NCBI RefSeq assembly: GCF_030816965.1 | Contig: NZ_JAUSYQ010000002.1 | Coordinates: forward strand, 9,228,001-9,292,000 | Origin: Streptomyces canus | GTDB taxonomy: Bacteria > Actinomycetota > Actinomycetes > Streptomycetales > Streptomycetaceae | Length of the DNA: 64,000 nucleotides | Direction: 5' to 3' | Part shown: piece after piece, positions 45,843 through 54,271 of the stretch | How positions within the stretch are numbered: position 1 is the stretch's first letter | How the letters are laid out: every line of letters begins with the position of its first letter | Translations under genes and position numbers: made by a program | The notes under the pieces: generated by a model | Databases searched by the model: none | What the model was told of the DNA's origin: nothing | The model's input: the letters and a program-made list of their open reading frames with translations, nothing else

Positions 45843-48461
45843 GTGCACAGCAGGCACATCACCCGTCTCAGAGCCCGGCTGGCGTTACTGCTCGCCGCCC
45901 TCCTCGGCCTCGCCGGTCTGACCGCGGTCCCCGCCCAGGCCGACGATCCCGTCGAGGCCCGTGGTCTCAAGGGCGAGTACTACACCCAGTCAGCCCCCGG
46001 TGCCTTCGACTTCCACGAGCTCAAGGCGACCACCTTCGACCCGACCCTCGACTTCGACAACCTGGAGCCCCGGCTGGCCGCCGCGACCGGTCGTTCGGAC
46101 GACGTCAGCGTCCGCTGGACCGGCAGGCTGGTACCGACGGCCTCCGGACCGCACACCTTCTCGGTCATCGGCGACAACGGCTTCCGCCTCTGGATCGGCG
46201 GACAGCTCCTCATCGACCACTGGGTCGACGACTGGGACCGCGAACAGACCGCGCAGCCCGTCGAGTTGACCGCCGGGGAGTCTTACGACATCAAGGTCGA
46301 GTACTTCGAGCACTACGGCGGCTCCAACCTCCACCTGCGCTGGGTCCAGCCCGGCGGAACCAAGGAGGCCGTTCCGCAGTCGGCGTTCCGGCTGCCCGAG
46401 GGCTACGACTACGACGGCGCGGTCGCGACCACCGTCCTCGGCACCGGCCGCACCCTGAAGCTCGACTTCGCCCAGCCCCTAGCCGCACCTCCGGCCGCCC
46501 TCGCCGACCACCTCCGGGCGGTGATCGGCGGCGCCAAGTGGCCCTTGGGCACGGCGAAACAGGACCCGGAAGACCCCCGTGTCCTGCTCGTCACCCTCGC
46601 CGAACCCGTCGTGGGCAACAGGGCCGGCACCGCGCGTGGCACCGCCGACCTCCGCTATGACGGTGAAGGCGGGCTCACCAGTGCTGACGGCAACGTTGTC
46701 GGCGCGTTCTGGAGCAGCGGACCCAATCGCTCGACGTACGAACTGCGCACGAAGTGGGCCGACGAGGTGGGGCCGGACAACGCCCATCCCGAGTATCCGC
46801 GGCCGCAGTTGACCCGCGAGGCGTGGCAGGGCCTCAACGGCCGCTGGCAGTTCGCCGCCGCCGAGGCGGGTGAACGGCCACCGGTGGGCAGGAACCTGGC
46901 CGAGCGCATCCTCGTCCCGTACCCCGTGGAGTCACAGCTCTCCGGCCTGGAACGGCACGAGGACCGCATGTGGTACCGCCGCACCTTCACCGTCCCGGCC
47001 GACTGGCGCATCGGCTCCGGCAAGCGCCTCCAGCTCAACTTCGGGGCGGTCGACTGGCGGTCCGAGGTGTACGTCAACGGGATCAAGGTCGCCGAACACA
47101 CCGGCGGCTACGACAAGTTCAGCGCCGACATCACCGACGCGCTGAAGCCCGGCCGCACCCAGGAACTGATCGTCGGCGTGTACGACCCCACCGACGCGGC
47201 CGACGGCGAGAACCCGCCCCTCGGCAAGCAGCGTCTCGACCCGAGCGGCATCTGGTACACCCCGTCCTCCGGGATCTGGCAGACCGTCTGGATGGAGCCG
47301 GTCGCCCGCGACCACGTCGGCTCCCTCAAGCTGATCCCCGACGTCTCCGCCAACAGGTTGACAGTGCAGGCGCAGGGCGTCCGCGACGGTGTACCGATCA
47401 CGGCCACGGCGTACGACGGAAAGCGGAAGCTCGCCACGGCACGCGGCCGGACGGGTGCGCCGCTGACCCTGACCATCGAGAACCCGCGCCTGTGGTCGCC
47501 GGACGATCCGTTCCTCTACGGCCTGAAGGTGACCGTCGGCGCCGACCGCGTCGGCAGCTACTTCGGGATGCGCTCCATCGCCGTCGAGAACGTCGACGGC
47601 ACCCCGCGCACGGTCCTCAACGGCGAGCCCGTCTTCATGATGGCCACCCTCGACCAGGGCTTCTGGCCCGACGGCCTGCACACCGCGCCCACCGACGAAG
47701 CCCTGGCGTACGACCTGAGGGTGCACAAGAAGCTCGGCTTCAACGCCGTCCGCAAGCACATCAAGGTCGAGCCCGACCGCTGGTTCCACTGGGCCGACCG
47801 GCTGGGTCTGATGGTGTGGCAGGACATGCCCGCGATGACCGCGGGGGTGAATCCGAGTCCCGCCGCCCGTGCCGAGTACGAGCGCGAGATGAAGCAGATG
47901 GTCGACGAGCACATCAGCAGTCCGTCGGTCGTCATGTGGGTGACCTTCAACGAGGGCTGGGGGCAGTACGACATCGGCCGGATCGCCGAGCAGGCCAAGG
48001 CCTGGGACCCGACCCGCCTGGTCAACAACCAGTCGGGTCTCAACCTCGGCGCCGACGGCAACGCCGGCGACATCATGGACGAGCACGGGTATCCCAGTCC
48101 CGCCCTGCCACCACACCCCGACGGCAGGCGCGCCCTGGTCAGCGGTGAGTACGGCGGCCTGGGCCTCGCTGTGCCCGGGCACGCCTGGTCCGTCCAGCAG
48201 TCGTACGTCGACGTCGACCCGGCGACCTACACCGACGGCTATCTGGCCAAGCTCGACGAGGTGCGGGCCCTGGCCTGCCGGGGCGGCAACGGGGCCGTCT
48301 ACACCCAGATCGCGGACGTCGAGGGTGAGCTGAACGGGTTGCTCACCTACGACCGCAAGGTCCTCAAACCGGACGTCGAGCGGGTCCGGGCCGCGCACCA
48401 CGCCCTGATCCGGGACGCGTCCCGGGCGATTCCGGCAGGGTGTGCGTCAACCGACGGATGA
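45843..48461 (+). CDS. Secreted glycoside hydrolase family 2 enzyme with PA14 domain
   Basis: An 872-aa exported enzyme. GTG 45843 is chosen (ATGGAGGCTTCC upstream); signal peptide 1-33 (cut near VPAQA-DD). A PA14 carbohydrate-binding domain spans about 38-175 (GLKGEYYTQSAPGAF, WTGRLVPTASGPHTFSVIGD, GFRLWIGGQLLIDHW). GH2 sugar-binding domain from about 315, immunoglobulin-like domain near 500-575, and a TIM barrel from about 590 with the acid/base motif WVTFNEGWGQYD near 700 (NE). Beta-galactosidase, glucuronidase or mannosidase-type activity cannot be told apart by eye. Possible LacI-type operator upstream and terminator at 48481. Confidence 0.92.
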   Translation: MHSRHITRLRARLALLLAALLGLAGLTAVPAQADDPVEARGLKGEYYTQSAPGAFDFHELKATTFDPTLDFDNLEPRLAAATGRSDDVSVRWTGRLVPTASGPHTFSVIGDNGFRLWIGGQLLIDHWVDDWDREQTAQPVELTAGESYDIKVEYFEHYGGSNLHLRWVQPGGTKEAVPQSAFRLPEGYDYDGAVATTVLGTGRTLKLDFAQPLAAPPAALADHLRAVIGGAKWPLGTAKQDPEDPRVLLVTLAEPVVGNRAGTARGTADLRYDGEGGLTSADGNVVGAFWSSGPNRSTYELRTKWADEVGPDNAHPEYPRPQLTREAWQGLNGRWQFAAAEAGERPPVGRNLAERILVPYPVESQLSGLERHEDRMWYRRTFTVPADWRIGSGKRLQLNFGAVDWRSEVYVNGIKVAEHTGGYDKFSADITDALKPGRTQELIVGVYDPTDAADGENPPLGKQRLDPSGIWYTPSSGIWQTVWMEPVARDHVGSLKLIPDVSANRLTVQAQGVRDGVPITATAYDGKRKLATARGRTGAPLTLTIENPRLWSPDDPFLYGLKVTVGADRVGSYFGMRSIAVENVDGTPRTVLNGEPVFMMATLDQGFWPDGLHTAPTDEALAYDLRVHKKLGFNAVRKHIKVEPDRWFHWADRLGLMVWQDMPAMTAGVNPSPAARAEYEREMKQMVDEHISSPSVVMWVTFNEGWGQYDIGRIAEQAKAWDPTRLVNNQSGLNLGADGNAGDIMDEHGYPSPALPPHPDGRRALVSGEYGGLGLAVPGHAWSVQQSYVDVDPATYTDGYLAKLDEVRALACRGGNGAVYTQIADVEGELNGLLTYDRKVLKPDVERVRAAHHALIRDASRAIPAGCASTDG

Positions 48462-48480
48462 TTGCATTCACACCATGTGT

Positions 48481-48505
48481 CCCGCCCCTTTCGACTGGGG
48501 GCGGG
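48481..48505 (+). terminator. GC-rich hairpin with T-rich tail after the GH2 gene
   Basis: CCCGCCCC (48481-48488) pairs with GGGGCGGG (48498-48505); loop of 9 bases, followed by CTTAATCTGTTGTT. Located 20 bases past the GH2 stop. Confidence 0.8.
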
Positions 48506-48607
48506 GCTTAATCTGTTGTTAACTGTGCGTAGCTTGATCGTACTTGACCGTAATCACGGGATGGCGATTGACTGCTGGCCCACCCGTTCTCGACGCGAGG
48601 CAAGCCA

Positions 48608-49936
48608 TTGACCTCTGACCTGCTCGCCCCTCTCGACCTGGCGTTCTGGAACATGGAATCCGCCGAGCACCCGATGCACCTGGGAGCGCTCGGCGTCTTC
48701 GCGGCACACTCACCCACCGCCGGCGCGCACGCGGCCGATCTGCTCGCGGGCCGGGCCGCCGCCGTGCCCGGCCTCAGGATGCGGATCCGGGACGTGTGGC
48801 CGCTCGGCTTCCCGTACGCCTTCGGGGGAGCCGCCCGCGTACCCGACCCGGACTTCGACCCGCTCCGCCACGTCCTGCTGCACGCCCCGACCGCGGACTT
48901 CCACACCGAGGCCGGCCGACTCATGCAGCGGCCGCTCGATCGCGAACGGCCGCCATGGGAAGCCCATGTGCTGCCGGGGGAGGACGGTGTCTCCTTCGCC
49001 GTGCTCTTCAAGTTCCACCACGCCCTGGCCGACGGACTGCGGGCCCTGACGCTCGCCGCCGCCGTCCTGGACCCGATGGACCTGCCCGTGCGCAAGCCGC
49101 GCCCCGCGGAACCCGCGAAGGCCTTGCTCCCGGATGTGCGCCGGCTGCCCGGGCTCGTCCGGTCCGCCGTCTCCGACCTGGGCCGCGCCCTCGACATCGG
49201 CGCATCCGTCGCCCTGTCCTGCGTAGGCGTGCGCTCCTCGGCCGCCCTCGTCTCCAAGCCGACCGGCACCCGCCGCACCGCCGGAGTCGTCGTCGACCTC
49301 GACGACGTGCACCGCGTCCGCAAGACCCGGGGCGGCACCGTCAACGATGTCCTGATCGCGGTCGTCGCGGGCGCCCTGCGCCGCTGGCTGGACGAGCGCG
49401 GCGACGGCAGTGCGGGCGTGGCACCCCGCGCCCTGATCCCCGTCTCCAGGCGCCGTCCGCGCACCGCGCACCCGCAGGGCAACCGGCTCTCCGGGTACCT
49501 GGTGCGGCTTCCGGTCGACGACCCCGACCCGCTGGGCCGCCTGGACGCGGTCCGCACGGCCATGGACCGCAAAAAGGACGCCGGCCCCCACCGCGGCGCG
49601 GGCGCCGTCGCCCTCCTCGCCGACCATGTCCCGGCCCTCGGCCACCGCCTCGGCGGGCCCCTGGCCGGCCAGGGCGCCCGGCTCTGGTTCGACATCCTCG
49701 TCACCAGCGTCCCGCTGCCCGGCATCGGACTGAAGCTCGGGGGAAACCTGGTCACCGAGGTCTACCCCTTCGCCCCGCTCGCCCGCGGCCAGTCCCTCGC
49801 GGTCGCGATCTCGACGTACCGGGGACAGGTCCACTACGGTCTCGTGGCGGACGCCGAAGCCGTGCCTGACCTGGACGTCCTTGCCCGGGCACTGTCCGAG
49901 GAGGTGAAGGAACTGCTGGCTGCCTGCGGTTCTTGA
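48608..49936 (+). CDS. WS/DGAT-type O-acyltransferase (wax ester synthase/diacylglycerol acyltransferase)
   Basis: A 442-aa acyltransferase that esterifies diacylglycerol or fatty alcohols with acyl-CoA, forming storage lipids at the membrane. The catalytic motif HHALADG (HHxxxDG) is near 135. N-terminal LAPLDLAFWNMESAEHPMHL G and the C-terminal NRLSGYLVRLPVDDPDPLGR and LVTSVPLPGIGLKLGG are family features. TTG start 48608 with GAGG upstream. Full length. Confidence 0.92.
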   Translation: MTSDLLAPLDLAFWNMESAEHPMHLGALGVFAAHSPTAGAHAADLLAGRAAAVPGLRMRIRDVWPLGFPYAFGGAARVPDPDFDPLRHVLLHAPTADFHTEAGRLMQRPLDRERPPWEAHVLPGEDGVSFAVLFKFHHALADGLRALTLAAAVLDPMDLPVRKPRPAEPAKALLPDVRRLPGLVRSAVSDLGRALDIGASVALSCVGVRSSAALVSKPTGTRRTAGVVVDLDDVHRVRKTRGGTVNDVLIAVVAGALRRWLDERGDGSAGVAPRALIPVSRRRPRTAHPQGNRLSGYLVRLPVDDPDPLGRLDAVRTAMDRKKDAGPHRGAGAVALLADHVPALGHRLGGPLAGQGARLWFDILVTSVPLPGIGLKLGGNLVTEVYPFAPLARGQSLAVAISTYRGQVHYGLVADAEAVPDLDVLARALSEEVKELLAACGS

Positions 49937-50040
49937 TCGTTCCGGATTGCGGGTCGGGTCCGGCGCTGAAGTAAAATTCCGCGTTCGACAAGCGGACGCG
50001 ACCGACGCGCCGCTCGGGTGACCAGGGAAACGGCAGCGCG

Positions 50041-51558
50041 ATGACGGTGACAGAGGACGGCTCGGCGACCATGGACGAGGTCGTGCGCGAGCCCGGTGAC
50101 GAGGTCGTGCACGGCCCCGGCATCGATCCGGAGCGGCTGGCCGTCTGCCTCAGCGTGCTCGACGAGCTCGACAAGCTGGAGGTCGACCACCCCGACGCGA
50201 TCGCCGTGCGCCGGGCCACCGCCGGCGTCTACCGCACCGTGAAGCAGCGCCGCCGGCAGGAGCGCCGGGCCGCCAAGACCGCCCACGACAAGGCGGTCAC
50301 GGAGGCCACGGCGACCGGGTCCGCCCAGCGCATCGACGACGAGACCGAGGGCATCCTGCCGTCGTCGGTCACCGAGGAGGGCCGGATCGCGGGGATACTC
50401 CAGCGCCCGCGCTCCTGCTACACGTGCAAGACCCGGTACGTCGAGGTCGACTACTTCTACCACCAGCTCTGTCCGGACTGCGCCGCCCTGAACCGCGCCA
50501 AGCGCGACGTCCGCGCCGACCTCACCGGCAAGCGCGCCCTGCTCACCGGCGGCCGCGCCAAGATCGGCATGTACATCGCGCTGCGGCTGCTGCGCGACGG
50601 CGCGCACACCACGATCACCACGCGCTTCCCGAAGGACGCCATCCGCCGTTTCAAGGCCATGGACGACTCGGCGGACTGGATCCACCGCCTGGAGGTCGTC
50701 GGCATCGACCTGCGGGACCCGGCGCAGGCCGTGGCCCTCGCCGAGCAGGTCGCCGCGGCGGGCCCGCTCGACATCCTCGTCAACAACGCGACGCAGACCG
50801 TACGACGGCTGCCCTCCGCCTACGCCGCCCTGGTCGACGGCGAGAGCGCCCCGCTGCCCGCCGGTGAGCTCCCCGCCCACCACGTCATCGGTGCGTTCGG
50901 CTCCGGCGCGGTCGACGGACTCGCCTCCCTGCCCGCCGGGATCTCCGGCCTCGACGCGCAGCAGATCGCCGACCTCGCCCTGGTCGCGGGCAATGCCAGC
51001 GTGGCCCGGCATCTGGACGGCACCGCCATCGACGCGGGGGGCCTCGTCCCCGACGTCGTCGACAGCAACACCTGGGTCCAGACGATCGAGCAGATCTCTC
51101 CGGTGGAGCTGCTCGAAACCCAGCTGTGCAACTACACGGCGCCGTTCATCCTGATCAGCGCGCTGCGCCCGGCCATGGCCGACGCCGCGAAGAAGGCCGG
51201 GAGCGGACGCGCCTACGTGGTGAACGTCTCGGCGATGGAGGGCGTCTTCGGCCGCGGTTACAAGGGCGCGGGCCACCCCAACACCAACGCCGCCAAGGCC
51301 GCGATGAACATGGTCACGCGGACCAGCGCGCAGGAGATGTTCCAGACCGACGGCATCCTCATGACCTCGGTCGACACCGGCTGGATCACCGATGAGCGCC
51401 CCCACTACGACAAGCTCCGTCTCGCCGAGGAGGGCTTCCACGCCCCCCTCGACCTGGTCGACGGCGCGGCCCGCGTCTACGACCCGATCGTGCGCGGCGA
51501 GGACGGCGAGGACGTGTACGGGGTCTTCCTGAAGGACTACGCGCCCGGCAAGTGGTGA
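50041..51558 (+). CDS. SDR-fold protein with an N-terminal zinc-knuckle and no catalytic Tyr
   Basis: A 505-aa protein. ATG 50041 follows CAGGGAAACGGCAGCG. Residues 1-115 are helical and charged (VYRTVKQRRRQERRAAKTAH). A metal-knuckle follows at about 123-144: CYTCKTRYVEVDYFYHQLCP DC, two CxxC pairs. The Rossmann domain starts near 158 (GKRALLTGGRAKIGMYIALR; GGRAKIG replaces TGxxxGIG). The catalytic Ser is in NVSAMEG near 396, but the YxxxK site reads T-N-A-A-K, so Tyr is Thr. I recall this substitution across the family, so it is not local decay. The substrate is unknown. Confidence 0.85.
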   Translation: MTVTEDGSATMDEVVREPGDEVVHGPGIDPERLAVCLSVLDELDKLEVDHPDAIAVRRATAGVYRTVKQRRRQERRAAKTAHDKAVTEATATGSAQRIDDETEGILPSSVTEEGRIAGILQRPRSCYTCKTRYVEVDYFYHQLCPDCAALNRAKRDVRADLTGKRALLTGGRAKIGMYIALRLLRDGAHTTITTRFPKDAIRRFKAMDDSADWIHRLEVVGIDLRDPAQAVALAEQVAAAGPLDILVNNATQTVRRLPSAYAALVDGESAPLPAGELPAHHVIGAFGSGAVDGLASLPAGISGLDAQQIADLALVAGNASVARHLDGTAIDAGGLVPDVVDSNTWVQTIEQISPVELLETQLCNYTAPFILISALRPAMADAAKKAGSGRAYVVNVSAMEGVFGRGYKGAGHPNTNAAKAAMNMVTRTSAQEMFQTDGILMTSVDTGWITDERPHYDKLRLAEEGFHAPLDLVDGAARVYDPIVRGEDGEDVYGVFLKDYAPGKW

Positions 51559-51650
51559 GCCCGCGGCTCTGACGGTCGGCGGCGGCCCTGACGTGTGGGC
51601 CGTCGTCGACGGGGAACACGGGGGCGGAAGGTTCTCTGCCAGGAGTTGTC

Positions 51651-51881
51651 ATGGCACGTCCACACAGCATCGATCCGCGCGCCTTCAACGATCCGCGCAA
51701 CCACTACCCGACCGACGAGGAGTTCTACGCGAGCGACCGTCCGGTCCAGCGCGAACTCCCGGAGGACCGGCCCCGCGGTGGTGCCTCCGACCCGATCAGG
51801 CACCCCTGGAGCTGGGGCATGATCGCGCTCGTCGTCTTCGCGGGCCTGATCATCCTCATGGGCATCGCCCTGTTCCCGTGA
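51651..51881 (+). CDS. Small single-span membrane protein
   Basis: A 76-aa protein; ATG 51651 follows CAGGAGTTGTC. The soluble N-terminal 52 residues (AFNDPRNHYPTDEEFYASDR, polar and acidic) are followed by one C-terminal membrane helix WGMIALVVFAGLIILMGIAL. Probably a tail-anchored small membrane protein. Function unknown. It converges on the SDR gene on the other strand. Confidence 0.8.
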   Translation: MARPHSIDPRAFNDPRNHYPTDEEFYASDRPVQRELPEDRPRGGASDPIRHPWSWGMIALVVFAGLIILMGIALFP

Positions 51882-51886
51882 CGCCG

Positions 51887-52672
51887 TCATGAGTGCGGCG
51901 GGGCATACGACCGCAGCCGGTCATGGACGGCGTACCCGCCCGGGTGCGCCGCCCGCACCCGTGTGCCCCCGTCCACCAGCAGATCCGCCCCGGTGATCCA
52001 CTCGGCCGCGTCGGACGCGAGCCACACCACCGCCCGCGCGATGTCCTCGGGCTCACCGATCCGCCCCAACGGCAGTTCGACGGGGCCCTTCTCCCACACG
52101 AACCGCGCCATCTCCGTCCGTACGAGACCGGGAGAGACGGAGTTGACCCGCACCCGGGGGGCCAGCTCGCCCGCCAGCTGCCGGGTGAGATGGAGCAGCG
52201 CCGCCTTGCTCGTGCCGTACGCGCCGACGTTCGGCCCCACATGTCCGGCGCCCTCCGTGCAGACGTTGACCACCGACCCGCCGTGCTCCCGCATCCACGC
52301 CCGCCACGCCGCCTGCACCAGCCGCAGCGGTGCCTCGACATTGACGGTGAAGGCCTCGCCCCACGCCTGGGGATCCACCTCCATGAGGGGGCCGTACGGC
52401 TGATTCGTCGCCGCGTTGTTGACGAGGATGTCGATCCGGCCGAACTCGCCGAGAGCGAGATCCACGGCCGCCCGCGCGTGCTCCGGGTCCGCGACGCTCC
52501 CCGCCAGCCCGATACCGCCGAGCTGCTCGGCGGTGTGCCGGACCTCTTCCGCGTCCCTGGCCGTCACACACACCCGCGCCCCGGCGTCGGCCAGCTGCCG
52601 GGCGACGGCGTGTCCGATGCCGCGCGTGGCCCCGGTGACCAGGGCGGCCCTGCCGTGCAGTCCAGGCGTCAT
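51887..52672 (-). CDS. Short-chain dehydrogenase/reductase
   Basis: A 261-aa classical SDR. N-terminal ALVTGATRGIGHAVARQLAD with TGxxxGIG, NNAATNQPYG near 90, Ser in VVNVCTEGAGHVGPNVGAYG region (the usual Ser is Thr/Glu in NVCTEG) and YGTSK near 158. C-terminal ITGADLLVDGGTRVRAAHPG is typical. ATG 52670-52672. Oxidoreductase of unknown substrate (FabG-like). The Ser position deserves a check because CTEG replaces the usual SS. Confidence 0.88.
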   Translation of the reverse strand: MTPGLHGRAALVTGATRGIGHAVARQLADAGARVCVTARDAEEVRHTAEQLGGIGLAGSVADPEHARAAVDLALGEFGRIDILVNNAATNQPYGPLMEVDPQAWGEAFTVNVEAPLRLVQAAWRAWMREHGGSVVNVCTEGAGHVGPNVGAYGTSKAALLHLTRQLAGELAPRVRVNSVSPGLVRTEMARFVWEKGPVELPLGRIGEPEDIARAVVWLASDAAEWITGADLLVDGGTRVRAAHPGGYAVHDRLRSYAPPHS

Positions 52673-52697
52673 CGCCGTACCGTCTCATGACGGACCG

Positions 52698-53124
52698 TCA
52701 ATCGACACCCCTGATACGGGTGTTGCGTGCCGCGACCAGCTCCAGCAGGGTGCGCCAGTCCTCCAGGACACCGGCGTCGAAGACGACGGCCCGGCTCTCC
52801 TGGTCCGCCTCGCGCAGGCGCGACAGGTCGTCGTCGCAGGTCGGGCCGTGGTGGCGGACCAGGTGGGCGACGCTCCCCCAGTGCCTTAAGGGCCTGGGGG
52901 GATCCCCAGCCGAGCAGGGGGCGTACCGCCGCTGCCGCGCGTTCGGCCCGGGCGGTGCCGTCGGAGGGGGACAGCAGCTGCCCGATGCCCCGTACCAGCC
53001 CCGCCACCTGGAGTTCCTTGTCGGCTGGGCGGCTGCGGCGCAGCAGAGCGGCGGTCCGCAACGCCTGCTGGTGCCGACAGGCGTGCAGCAGATCCATCAG
53101 CTCCTCGACACTGCGCAGCTCCAT
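52698..53124 (-). pseudogene. HD-domain-like protein, frameshifted
   Basis: ATG 53122-53124 with a good GGAGGACTGACGC site starts MELRSVEELMDLLHACRHQQ, LRTAALLRRSRPADKELQVA and GLVRGIGQLLSPSDGTARAE, then RPLLG, after which the frame is lost. The continuation SVAHLVRHHGPTCDDDLSRL READQESRAVVFDAGVLEDW RTLLEL up to TGA 52698 is in the next frame. I recall Streptomyces HD-type (inositol oxygenase-like) proteins with LQVAGLVHDIGHLL; here HD reads RG. A palindromic CTGGGGGGATCCCC sits at the break near 52893-52910. Lost metal ligands plus frameshift indicate a pseudogene. Confidence 0.6.
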
Positions 53125-53553
53125 GCGTCAGTCCTCCCCAGCCCATTCGGTCGACAGGACCTGAACTGCGTGGCTCCGGACCGTCGAAGGCGCGCGCGGT
53201 CGTGTAGGCCGGTCGGGTGACTTTCAAACTGTGCATCGAGTGACAAATATGCCCAGAACGTTACTGAAAGACCTTAGGTGACTCGCGATGGTTACGCCTT
53301 GTTTTCAGCCCCTATCGAGCGGGCCACTGCTCATCTGGTTAATCTGTAGCCGACGGACGGCAGTACGGGGTCCCACCCACACCCATAGTCCGTCCCGGGA
53401 CAAAGCCGGTCACCACGGCCTGCTCTCACCTGAGTTACCGGCGCCACCGCGTCCGAAACCGACTCGACCCAGACCCGAGCGGGCGTCCAGGCACCGGACC
53501 GTAGGGTGCACAGGTACGTCCCGAGGGTGAGCCCGACACATAAGGAGTGCGCG
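53125..53553. other. Intergenic region of 429 bases
   Basis: No gene seen. Composition falls well below coding DNA between about 53220 and 53350 (for example TTTCAAACTGTGCATC, GTGACAAATATGCC, CTTGTTTTCAGCCC), marking a likely promoter area for the small gene at 53554. No strong palindrome noticed. Confidence 0.55.
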
Positions 53554-53727
53554 GTGACACCGGAAAAGACGAATCGCGAACAGCGCCCCAAGGAACGCCC
53601 GGAGCGCGCGGGCCGACGGCCCGGAGACATCGGCAGTCTCGACGTGTGGGCGCGCTCCGCCCCCATCCGTCTCGCGGGCTACGAGGACGACCTCGCCGAG
53701 CCCCACATCCTGCCCAGCGTGGACTGA
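53554..53727 (+). CDS. Small hypothetical peptide, basic N-terminus and hydrophobic-acidic C-terminus
   Basis: GTG 53554 follows AAGGAGTGCGCG. The 57 residues begin VTPEKTNREQRPKERPERAG (charged, disordered) and end DIGSLDVWARSAPIRLAGYE DDLAEPHILPSVD. A charged leader-like half followed by a compact, Trp/Tyr-containing half is unusual; it may be a small regulatory protein or a precursor peptide. No modifying enzyme is adjacent. I have an impression that this C-terminal phrase recurs in Streptomyces genomes but cannot verify it. Confidence 0.65.
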   Translation: MTPEKTNREQRPKERPERAGRRPGDIGSLDVWARSAPIRLAGYEDDLAEPHILPSVD

Positions 53728-53778
53728 CCGCAGGACCTTCGCGATCGCCGACGGCATGGGCGTGCGAGACTCACGCCC

Positions 53779-54261
53779 ATGCTGATCAGAGAAGCCGCGG
53801 CCGACGACTGGCCGCGGATCTGGCCTTTCTGGCACCGGATCGTGGCCGCGGGCGAGACCTACGCCTGGGACCCCGACACCTCCGAAGAAGCAGCGCGCGC
53901 CCTGTGGATGAACCCGGCCAAGCGCGTCTACGTCGTCGAGGACGAAAGCGGCGCCGTCGTCGCCTCGGCCTACGTCACCCCCAACTACGGCGGTCCCGCC
54001 GCCCACATCGCCAACGCCGGCTTCATGGTCGACCCCGACCAGGGCGGCCGCGGCATCGGCCGCACCCTCGCCGAGCACGTCCTGGCCGCCGCCGCGGCCG
54101 ACGGCTACCGGGGGATGGTATTCAACGCCGTCGTCGAGACCAACCCGGCCGTGCGGCTGTGGACCTCGCTCGGCTTCACGATCCTCGGCACCGTGCCGGA
54201 CGCCTTCGAACACCCCCGGCACGGACGCGTCGGACTGCACATCATGTACAAGGCCCTCTAG
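53779..54261 (+). CDS. GNAT-family N-acetyltransferase
   Basis: A 160-aa GCN5-related acetyltransferase. ATG 53779 lacks an obvious ribosome site. REAAADDWPRIWPFWHRIVA at the start, VVEDESGAVVASAYVTPNYG, then the acetyl-CoA loop VDPDQGGRGIGRTLAEHVLA near 91-110 (QxxGxGxA-like) and FNAVVETNPAVRLWTSLGFT near 116, LGTVPDAFEHPRHGRV. A typical small-molecule or protein N-acetyltransferase. Ends convergent to the amidase gene, 10 bases apart. Confidence 0.9.
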   Translation: MLIREAAADDWPRIWPFWHRIVAAGETYAWDPDTSEEAARALWMNPAKRVYVVEDESGAVVASAYVTPNYGGPAAHIANAGFMVDPDQGGRGIGRTLAEHVLAAAAADGYRGMVFNAVVETNPAVRLWTSLGFTILGTVPDAFEHPRHGRVGLHIMYKAL

Positions 54262-54271
54262 GGGCAGGTAT

